Assembly (NCBI RefSeq): GCF_004214835.1
Contig: NZ_PIQJ01000001.1
Coordinates: forward strand, 372,001 to 436,000
Length of the DNA stretch: 64,000 bases
Source of the DNA: Pseudidiomarina tainanensis
GTDB lineage: Bacteria; Pseudomonadota; Gammaproteobacteria; Enterobacterales; Alteromonadaceae
Reading direction: 5' to 3'
Both the position numbers and the translations under genes were made by a program. The notes under the pieces were generated by a model, which saw only the letters and a program-made list of their open reading frames with translations, was not told the origin of the DNA and searched no databases. Below are positions 57,991-64,000 of this stretch, one piece after another; the stretch's first letter is position 1, and each line of letters starts with the position of its first letter.

Positions 57991-58581
57991 ATGAGCAATG
58001 CGCCTGTAGATAAAGGCCGCCGTCGTTTCCTGACCGTCGCGACATCTGTCGTCGGTGCAGCGGGCGCGGTTGGTGTTGCCGTTCCTTTCATTGCGTCGTG
58101 GAACCCGAGCGAAAAAGCTAAAAACGCGGGTGCCCCAGTGGAAGTGAACATTGGAAAAGCCGAGCCGGGTCAATTGATTCGTGTTGAATGGCGTGGTCAA
58201 CCGGTTTGGGTGGTACGTCGTACCCCTGAAATGTTGGCATCGCTTGAAGCCGTGAGTGACCAACTTCGCGACCCTAATTCTGAAGAACCTCAGCAGCCTG
58301 AATATGCGAAGAATATTCACCGCTCGCGCAAAGAAGAATTCTTTGTCGCTGTCGGTATCTGTACACACTTGGGATGTTCACCACAGTTCCTTGATACAGG
58401 AATGGGTGAATATGTAGAGGGCGCTGAGACTGGTTTCTTCTGTCCGTGTCACGGTTCTATCTTTGATATCGCTGGTCGAGTGTTCCAAGGCGTTCCTGCC
58501 CCTTATAATTTGGTGGTTCCGCCTCATTACTACATCAACGATAACACCATTTTGGTGGGTGAAGATGGGGAGCAAGCCTAA
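57991..58581 (+). CDS. petA: Ubiquinol-cytochrome c reductase Rieske iron-sulfur subunit
   Basis: 196 residues from ATG 57991 (GGAG nine bases upstream); the much longer upstream open frame runs into rpsI and is not coding. A twin-arginine type N-terminus (RRRFLT, 10-15) precedes the membrane anchor. The [2Fe-2S] ligands lie in CTHLGC (C124, H126, C129) and CPCHGS (C151, C153, H154). Part of complex bc1. The stop overlaps the petB start (TAATG). Confidence 0.97.
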   Translation: MSNAPVDKGRRRFLTVATSVVGAAGAVGVAVPFIASWNPSEKAKNAGAPVEVNIGKAEPGQLIRVEWRGQPVWVVRRTPEMLASLEAVSDQLRDPNSEEPQQPEYAKNIHRSRKEEFFVAVGICTHLGCSPQFLDTGMGEYVEGAETGFFCPCHGSIFDIAGRVFQGVPAPYNLVVPPHYYINDNTILVGEDGEQA

Positions 58582-59843
58582 TGAATAAACTCATTGCATG
58601 GTTTGACGAACGTATTCCGATGACCAAAACGTGGAATATCCACTTAGCTCAATATCCAGCTCCAAAAAACTTTAACTTCTGGTACATCTTTGGTGTGCTA
58701 GCAACGTTAGTTTTGGTCAACCAAATCTTGACTGGTATCTGGCTAACCATGAACTACGTACCTTCAGCTGAGGGCGCTTTCGCATCAGTTGAATTTATCA
58801 TGCGTGATATCGAGTACGGCTGGTTGCTTCGCTATATGCACTCAACCGGTGCGTCCGCATTTTTCGTGGTGGTCTACTTGCACATGTTCCGTGGCATGAT
58901 GTACGGCTCGTATCAGAAGCCGCGCGAACTGCTGTGGGTGTTCGGTATGCTGATCTTCCTCGTGTTAATGGCTGAAGCCTTCATGGGCTACCTATTACCA
59001 TGGGGTCAAATGTCATACTGGGGTGCGCAGGTAATTATCTCGTTGTTTGGTGCGATTCCAATCATCGGTGATGATTTAACGCTTTGGATTCGTGGTGACT
59101 ACGTTATCTCGGGTGCGACACTGAACCGCTTCTTTGCACTGCATGTCATTGCATTGCCATTAGTACTGGTTATTTTGGTGTTCTTACACATCATCGCGCT
59201 ACACGAAGTCGGCTCGAACAACCCTGAGGGTGTTTCAATCAAGAAACCGAAGGGCTCAGTGCCAGATTCAGAGAAGCCGAAGTTTACCTTCCATGAGCGC
59301 TTCACTAAGAAGTATGACATTGTTGATGCCTTCCCATTCTTCCCGTATTACATCGTGAAAGACTTAGTGGGCGTAGCAATCTTCTTGTTCTTCTTCTGTT
59401 ACGTTATCTTCTTTGCTCCGGCAATGGGCGGCTTGTTCCTTGAGCCACCAAACTTTGAAGCGGCGAATCCGTTGAAGACACCAGCACATATTGCACCGGT
59501 ATGGTACTTCACACCGTTCTACGCAATTTTGCGTGCGGTACCTGACAAGTTACTGGGCGTTATTTTGATGTTCGGTGCCATTGTCGCACTATTTGTACTG
59601 CCTTGGTTGGATCGCGGTAAAGTGCGCTCTGTTCGCTATCGTAGTGCGTTGCACAAAGTAAACCTGACTGTATTTGCAATTAGCTTTATTGCACTCGGTT
59701 ATCTGGGTCTGAAGCCAGCGACAGAGGTTTACACCATGTTCGCTCGTATCTTCACCTTCTTGTACTTCGCCTTCTTCGTTTTACTGTGGTTCTACAGTAA
59801 GAATGAAAACACGAAGCCAGTTCCAGAGAGGATTACTAAGTGA
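58581..59843 (+). CDS. petB: Cytochrome b subunit of complex bc1
   Basis: 420 residues, the full-length bacterial form with about eight membrane segments. Heme-ligating histidines lie in RYMHSTGASAFFVVVYLHMF and the later HVIALPLVLVILVFLH. The Qo-site PEW-like loop region is present as HIAPVWYFTPFYAILR (PVWY; the canonical PEWY Glu is Val here). Oxidises quinol and pumps protons. Overlaps petC by one base (TGATG). Confidence 0.96.
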   Translation: MNKLIAWFDERIPMTKTWNIHLAQYPAPKNFNFWYIFGVLATLVLVNQILTGIWLTMNYVPSAEGAFASVEFIMRDIEYGWLLRYMHSTGASAFFVVVYLHMFRGMMYGSYQKPRELLWVFGMLIFLVLMAEAFMGYLLPWGQMSYWGAQVIISLFGAIPIIGDDLTLWIRGDYVISGATLNRFFALHVIALPLVLVILVFLHIIALHEVGSNNPEGVSIKKPKGSVPDSEKPKFTFHERFTKKYDIVDAFPFFPYYIVKDLVGVAIFLFFFCYVIFFAPAMGGLFLEPPNFEAANPLKTPAHIAPVWYFTPFYAILRAVPDKLLGVILMFGAIVALFVLPWLDRGKVRSVRYRSALHKVNLTVFAISFIALGYLGLKPATEVYTMFARIFTFLYFAFFVLLWFYSKNENTKPVPERITK

Positions 59844-60589
59844 TGAAACAGTTAATCAAAAATACTCTGCTGGTAGCAGCATCACTGTGGTCAGTTGCAA
59901 GTTTTGCAGCTGACCCAACAGTACCACTGGACAAAGCAAACGTTGATTTACATGACAAAGCGTCGTTGCAACGTGGTGCACAATTGTTCATGAACTACTG
60001 CTTGGGTTGTCACTCAATGCAGTATCAACGCTACAACCGTACTTTCCGTGATTTAGAAATCCCAGAAGAGTTAGGCGTTGAAAACCTTCAGTTTACGGGT
60101 GAAAAAGTCGGTGATCTCATTACCAACGCCATGGCCACTGAAGATGCTGGCAACTGGTTTGGTACTGCAGCGCCAGATTTGACGTTAGTAGCGCGAGTTC
60201 GTGGTGCGGACTGGATTTACACCTATTTACGTTCTTTCTATGTTGACGAATCACGTCCATTTGGCGTAAACAATGCTGTGTTCCCGAACGTGGGTATGCC
60301 GCACGTATTAGAAGAGCTACAAGGTATTCCGCGCAAAACCACCGAACAGCGAATGATTGACGGTGAAATGCAAGATGTATACGTAGGCATTAAAACCGAC
60401 GGCAGCGGTATGCTGACAGATGCTGAGTACGATCAAGCCGCACTCGACCTAACTAGCTTCTTGGTTTACACCGGTGAACCAATGATGTTGGAACAGCGTC
60501 GTATCGGTTGGTATGTGTTCGGTTTCTTACTAGTCTTTTTAGTATTCGCGGTACTGCTGAAACGTGAATTCTTTAAGGATGTGAAATAA
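59843..60589 (+). CDS. petC: Cytochrome c1 subunit of complex bc1
   Basis: 248 residues: signal peptide (~1-22, ending ASFA), heme site CLGCH (C53, C56, H57), axial Met152 in NVGMPHVL, C-terminal membrane anchor (~223-240). Start chosen as ATG 59843 over GTG 59840. Passes electrons to a soluble cytochrome c. sspA follows 17 bp later. Confidence 0.96.
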   Translation: MKQLIKNTLLVAASLWSVASFAADPTVPLDKANVDLHDKASLQRGAQLFMNYCLGCHSMQYQRYNRTFRDLEIPEELGVENLQFTGEKVGDLITNAMATEDAGNWFGTAAPDLTLVARVRGADWIYTYLRSFYVDESRPFGVNNAVFPNVGMPHVLEELQGIPRKTTEQRMIDGEMQDVYVGIKTDGSGMLTDAEYDQAALDLTSFLVYTGEPMMLEQRRIGWYVFGFLLVFLVFAVLLKREFFKDVK

Positions 60590-60606
60590 GTTTTATGGAG
60601 AACAAC

Positions 60607-61236
60607 ATGTCGGTTGCGGCAAACAAACGGTCAGTGATGACCTTATATTCGGGCGTAAATGACTTACGCAGCCATCAAACACGTATCGTGCTTGCTGAAA
60701 AGGGTGTGGGCGTTGAGATTACTTTTGTGGAGCCAGATAATCTCCCAGAAGATCTCATGCAACTCAACCCATATGCGGATGCATTGCCAACGTTGGTGGA
60801 TCGTGAGTTAGTGCTATATAACGCTCATATCATCATGGAATACCTTGATGAACGTTTCCCGCATCCGCCATTGATGCCGGTTTATCCGGTTGCACGTGGT
60901 ACTAGCCGTTTGATGATGTATCGCATCGACCGTGATTGGTATGCGCTTGCGGATAAAATTTTGGCAGGTGGTAAAGGCGCAGATGCAGCACGTCAAGAAC
61001 TGCGTGAAGGTATTCTTGCGCTAGCACCATTGTTCGCTGATTCACCATTCTTCATGAGCGAAGAGTTCAGCCTAGTCGATTGCTATTTGGCACCGTTGCT
61101 GTGGCGTTTGCCGCTATATGGTATCCAATTAGAAGGTACTGGTGCGAAGGAAGTAAAAGCCTACATGGTTCGCGTATTTGAGCGTGAGTCATTCCAAGAG
61201 TCGCTTACCGATGTTGAGAGAGATCTAGGTCGGTGA
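60607..61236 (+). CDS. sspA: Stringent starvation protein A
   Basis: 209 residues from ATG 60607, because GGAG is five to six bases upstream and homology starts at MSVAANKRSVMTL; ATG 60595 lies before the ribosome-binding site. Glutathione-S-transferase fold without transferase activity. Binds RNA polymerase in starvation and acid stress. Overlaps sspB by four bases. Confidence 0.96.
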   Translation: MSVAANKRSVMTLYSGVNDLRSHQTRIVLAEKGVGVEITFVEPDNLPEDLMQLNPYADALPTLVDRELVLYNAHIIMEYLDERFPHPPLMPVYPVARGTSRLMMYRIDRDWYALADKILAGGKGADAARQELREGILALAPLFADSPFFMSEEFSLVDCYLAPLLWRLPLYGIQLEGTGAKEVKAYMVRVFERESFQESLTDVERDLGR

Positions 61237-61703
61237 GTGATGAGGCGATGACACCACGTCGCCCGTACCTAGTGCGGGCGATGTATGAATGGATTCTGGA
61301 TAATCAGCTAACCCCTCATTTAGCGGTAGATGCTGATTATCCTGGTTGTCAGGTGCCGTGGCAGTTTGTCCAAGATGGGCAAATTATTTTGAATATTTCC
61401 CCTACCGCAGTCACTAACTTCATTGCTGACAACGATGCGGTTCAATTCAATGCCCGATTCTCAGGCGACCCGCACCGAGTTATTGTCCCAATGGGGGCAA
61501 TTTTAGCAATGTACGCACGTGAAAATGGCGCCGGGAGCATGTTTGAACCGGAACCTTTTTATGACAATCCTGCTGCCGTAGCGCCGGTTTCTCCAAAGCC
61601 AGTTGAATCCGGTAGTAAGTCTGAAGAGCAAAGTGCTAAGCCACAGAAAAAAGAAAGCCAGAAGAAAAAATCTTCCGGCTCACATTTGCGCGTCGTTAAA
61701 TAA
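61233..61703 (+). CDS. sspB: ClpXP adaptor SspB
   Basis: 156 residues with a GTG start overlapping the sspA stop. Substrate-binding domain ~8-112 (RPYLVRAMYEWILDNQLTPH), a flexible Lys/Glu/Ser-rich linker, and the terminal GSHLRVVK peptide that docks on ClpX. Delivers ssrA-tagged proteins to ClpXP. Confidence 0.96.
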   Translation: MSDEAMTPRRPYLVRAMYEWILDNQLTPHLAVDADYPGCQVPWQFVQDGQIILNISPTAVTNFIADNDAVQFNARFSGDPHRVIVPMGAILAMYARENGAGSMFEPEPFYDNPAAVAPVSPKPVESGSKSEEQSAKPQKKESQKKKSSGSHLRVVK

Positions 61704-61712
61704 GAGTCTAAT

Positions 61713-61730
61713 TGCCTTTATTCAAAGGCA
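61713..61730. terminator. Small hairpin between convergent sspB and dolP
   Basis: 7-bp stem TGCCTTT / AAAGGCA with loop ATTC, overlapping the dolP stop codon. No U tract follows on either strand, so terminator function is uncertain. Confidence 0.35.
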
Positions 61731-62293
61731 TCAATGACGCGAGTCACACCGTTAATGTTACGCGCAATATCAATTGCCTGACGCGCGATATCACGCTCAA
61801 CCAACCCCATCAATGCCACTTCACCGTTTTCGGTTACGACTTTAATATCACTGGTTTTGATATTTTCATTTGCGATAAACTTCGCTTTGATTTTACTCGT
61901 GATATAAGTGTCTTTGCTGATCTGACCGAGAGAAATTACAGGGGCGACTTTCAGCTCATTGTGAACGCGGTCGACACCTTGCGTATTGCGCACGATGTGG
62001 CTTGCTAAGTCGCGCAAAGAACTATTTGTCACTTGACCTAGTAACAATACTGAACGGTTGAAAGACACGACCTGTACCCGTGAATCGTCGAGGCGATCAT
62101 CGCCCTTCAGTGCGGTGATAACTCGCACTTCAATGGTTTGGTCATCAATTTGAGTCCCAATACTGCGGGTGTCCGTGGCAGCTGAAATGCCAACTGCGGT
62201 AGCTCCGACGAGTGCCGCGGCACAACCACTTAAGCTCACAACTAATGCGGTGATTAATACCGCTACAGGCAAAAACTTCCGACGTTCGGTCAT
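61718..62293 (-). CDS. dolP: Outer-membrane BON-domain lipoprotein DolP (YraP)
   Basis: 191 residues from ATG 62293, equal in length to E. coli DolP, with AGGAG eight bases upstream. Signal peptide with lipobox LSGC (~Cys24), then two BON domains (~45-112 and ~122-190). Supports outer-membrane integrity and BAM function, and in enterics is sigma-E regulated. The start overlaps the diaA stop (TAATG). Confidence 0.94.
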   Translation of the reverse strand: MTERRKFLPVAVLITALVVSLSGCAAALVGATAVGISAATDTRSIGTQIDDQTIEVRVITALKGDDRLDDSRVQVVSFNRSVLLLGQVTNSSLRDLASHIVRNTQGVDRVHNELKVAPVISLGQISKDTYITSKIKAKFIANENIKTSDIKVVTENGEVALMGLVERDIARQAIDIARNINGVTRVIDAFE

Positions 62294-62862
62294 TAATCTG
62301 TCTCCTGAGGGAAAATTCGTTGTTCTGCGACACTGCACAGCATATTTGAAATTTGTAACAGGTGCTCACTTGCACGTGCGGCATTGCTGGTTGGAATACG
62401 AATTTCAACGTCATCAGGACCGAGCAAGCCGGCAATATCTACATCGCTATTTTGCGTGAGTGCAATAATCAGCATATTGCGACTGAGTGCCGCTTCCATC
62501 GCACGGCTAACACGCGGAGCACGCTCCGCGGCGTTAAATACAATAAGTACATCGTTCGGCTGGCCTACCGCTTGTATCTGTTGTGCAAACATCCGATTGT
62601 ATTCAAGCGCACCGTAGTCGGCGTGCAATGATGTTACCGGAAACGGCGGGCGCTCGAAACTCAAGCCAGTCAGCATAATATGCGCAAAATGGCGTGACGT
62701 TGCATGGGCAAGACCTTCACCACAGCAATAGACTTTACGTCCATTCAGGAGTGATTCGACTAATAGGTTGCACGCTAACTCAATGGGCTCTTGCAACATG
62801 TCAGCCGCAGCAATTTGAGTTTGAATACATTCAGTAAATAAGGTTTTTATAGGATCCTGCAT
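62293..62862 (-). CDS. diaA: DnaA initiator-associating protein DiaA (SIS domain)
   Basis: 189 residues with a SIS fold: GRKVYCCGEGLAHATSRHFA and DVLIVFNAAERAPRVSRAM. DiaA tetramers promote DnaA assembly at oriC. GmhA is a close relative, but gene order (yraN-diaA-dolP) favours DiaA. Ten bases after yraN. The usual phosphosugar-site residues are partly altered (GEGLAHA). Confidence 0.9.
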   Translation of the reverse strand: MQDPIKTLFTECIQTQIAAADMLQEPIELACNLLVESLLNGRKVYCCGEGLAHATSRHFAHIMLTGLSFERPPFPVTSLHADYGALEYNRMFAQQIQAVGQPNDVLIVFNAAERAPRVSRAMEAALSRNMLIIALTQNSDVDIAGLLGPDDVEIRIPTSNAARASEHLLQISNMLCSVAEQRIFPQETD

Positions 62863-62871
62863 ATCACCTCG

Positions 62872-63222
62872 TTAAAACGCATCTTGCAACCACTGCGCTT
62901 GCTCATAGTCCATGACAATGGCGACCACATCAAAGCGCATGCGCGTGACGTGCTCATTCAAATTTTGTTGTATAAGAAAGAGTTGAGCACAACGTCTGAT
63001 TCTTTGACACTGCGCAGCGGTAATCTGTTCCACGACACTGGCAAATTGCTCGTTACTGCGACTTTTCACTTCAACGAATACCCAAGTATCCGCTTCTCGC
63101 ATGATCAAATCAATTTCGCCCATATCGCAAGTATAGTTACTTTCGACATGCTCTAAACCGTGACGCTCAAGTAATCCACGGGCAAGATCTTCCCCGTCCT
63201 TACCCATATCTTTGCGTGACAT
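62872..63222 (-). CDS. yraN: UPF0102 family protein YraN
   Basis: 116 residues with a PD-(D/E)XK nuclease-like core: GEIDLIMREADTWVFVEVKSR. Function is not established. Conserved position between lpoA and diaA. Confidence 0.93.
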   Translation of the reverse strand: MSRKDMGKDGEDLARGLLERHGLEHVESNYTCDMGEIDLIMREADTWVFVEVKSRSNEQFASVVEQITAAQCQRIRRCAQLFLIQQNLNEHVTRMRFDVVAIVMDYEQAQWLQDAF

Positions 63223-63240
63223 TCCTTGTCCCTCATTGAG

Positions 63241-64000
63241 TTACTGACCAGCGACAACCTCGTGCCCGTCGAAACGAGCCCAGTTTAACTCGCGAATCAC
63301 TTGGTTATTGTGAACGGTTAGCTCTCCTGTTAGCCCTTGGGCAGTAATGCCCGGCATCGTCTGTAATAGTGGCAATCGTTGGCTCAACAGTAACGCATCA
63401 TGGCCAAAGGCGACTAAGCGCGCTGTACTGTAGCCCCAATTGCTTCTTAACTCGAGTAAATCTTCGAGTTGTTGTGCTTCACTGTGCCCTGGCAATAGCC
63501 ATGGTGCATCGGTAAAGCGCACCGCGTCGAGATCATTCTCGCTTAAATCGTTACGCAGTGTGTGGCTACCCGAGTTTGCATAAACAGGCAGCGCTTTCAT
63601 AAATGGTGAGATGTTGACGTCAATAAAAGGCTTAAGCAGGCGGGTTTGCTCAATGCCTCCTACTAAGTAAACTGCATCGACGTCGGCTCGACTGCGCGCT
63701 TGCGCATCCACAATAATTTTACCTGCGGCGATTTTTACCTGGTAAATTCGCGCTTCACTGGCTGTTACCCCCAGTTGATCTTGCACTGCCGATTTCATCT
63801 CTTCCGTATTGCGATAATCGCCCATTGAAATCGCTGCGGGATCAGTAAACTGTTCTTGCCAAGCTGTTTTGAATACTTGCGCATGTTGCGAACCGCGTTC
63901 CGTCGCTGGCGCTAATACAATGGGATGGCGATGCCCTTGTTGCGCCATATGTTTGGCGGCTTGACGAATTTCTGTCTCGGCATCTAACGCAAAAAAGTAT
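63241..64000 (-). CDS. lpoA: Penicillin-binding protein activator LpoA (C-terminal part, runs off the window)
   Basis: The frame is open through the last base, so at least 252 C-terminal residues are here; the ATG at 63948 is internal. The periplasmic-binding-like fold is recognisable (ALDAETEIRQAAKHMAQQG, PIVLAPATERGSQHA, DAVYLVGGIEQTRLLKPF). LpoA is an outer-membrane lipoprotein that activates PBP1A. Position next to yraN-diaA-dolP supports the name. Confidence 0.88.
   Translation of the reverse strand, partial: YFFALDAETEIRQAAKHMAQQGHRHPIVLAPATERGSQHAQVFKTAWQEQFTDPAAISMGDYRNTEEMKSAVQDQLGVTASEARIYQVKIAAGKIIVDAQARSRADVDAVYLVGGIEQTRLLKPFIDVNISPFMKALPVYANSGSHTLRNDLSENDLDAVRFTDAPWLLPGHSEAQQLEDLLELRSNWGYSTARLVAFGHDALLLSQRLPLLQTMPGITAQGLTGELTVHNNQVIRELNWARFDGHEVVAGQ

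Overview
The window is ordinary chromosomal core from a marine-type gammaproteobacterium. Gene content and order (an MSHA pilus locus next to mreBCD, yhdE-rng-yhdP-tldD, the rpoN/lpt/kds block, mla-ibaG-murA, degS-degQ-zapG-zapE, rplM-rpsI-petABC-sspAB, dolP-diaA-yraN-lpoA) fit Alteromonadales. An Idiomarinaceae-like host is my best guess, but it rests on gene order and general protein character, not on a search. Genes are tightly packed, most starts overlap the previous stop, and no intergenic gap exceeds 300 bp. I see no tRNA, rRNA, CRISPR array, prophage, integrase or intact insertion sequence.

Layout. 1-8165: end of a probable solute-binding protein coupled to a PAS-GGDEF-EAL protein, an adenosine deaminase (minus), thymidine kinase, a GAF-PAS-PAS-GGDEF diguanylate cyclase and dihydroorotase. 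8299-25197: MSHA type IV pilus locus. mshI, a PilN-like gene, J, K, L, M, N, E, G, then pilins B and A, are on plus. The minor-pilin/adhesin operon mshD-O-P-Q runs the opposite way, and mshC stands alone on plus before mreB. 25292-35861: mreBCD, maf, rng, yhdP, a nitrilase-family amidase and tldD. 35858-39228: darP/yjgA (minus), pmbA (plus) and mgtE (minus). 39265-45885 (minus): kdsD-kdsC-lptC-lptA-lptB-rpoN-hpf-ptsN-rapZ-npr. 46084-50721 (plus): mlaFEDCB-ibaG-murA. 50738-53919 (minus): zapG, degQ, degS. 53990-56667 (plus): zapE and a Na/Pi cotransporter. 56947-61703 (plus): rplM-rpsI, petABC, sspA-sspB. 61718-64000 (minus): lpoA (partial), yraN, diaA, dolP.

How it works together. Much of the window concerns the envelope: LPS assembly (kds/lpt), phospholipid traffic (mla, yhdP), outer-membrane quality control (degS, degQ, dolP), cell shape and division (mre, murA, lpoA, zapE/zapG), and a surface pilus. 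The MSHA ATPase MshE carries an N-terminal domain fitting the c-di-GMP-binding MshEN pattern, and two c-di-GMP enzymes lie within about 8 kb upstream, so pilus activity is plausibly second-messenger controlled.

The least explained feature is a family of intergenic palindromes built from GATATTAG-like units. There are four long copies (4011-4080, 36421-36498, 53405-53491, 56677-56797) and one half copy (18870-18892). Two copies have perfect 23-bp and 29-bp arms, and two share a conserved loop core. They resemble a small non-autonomous mobile element or a structured-RNA repeat. A different REP-like hairpin with a GTAG foot lies beside the half copy. I found no wholly new multi-gene system.
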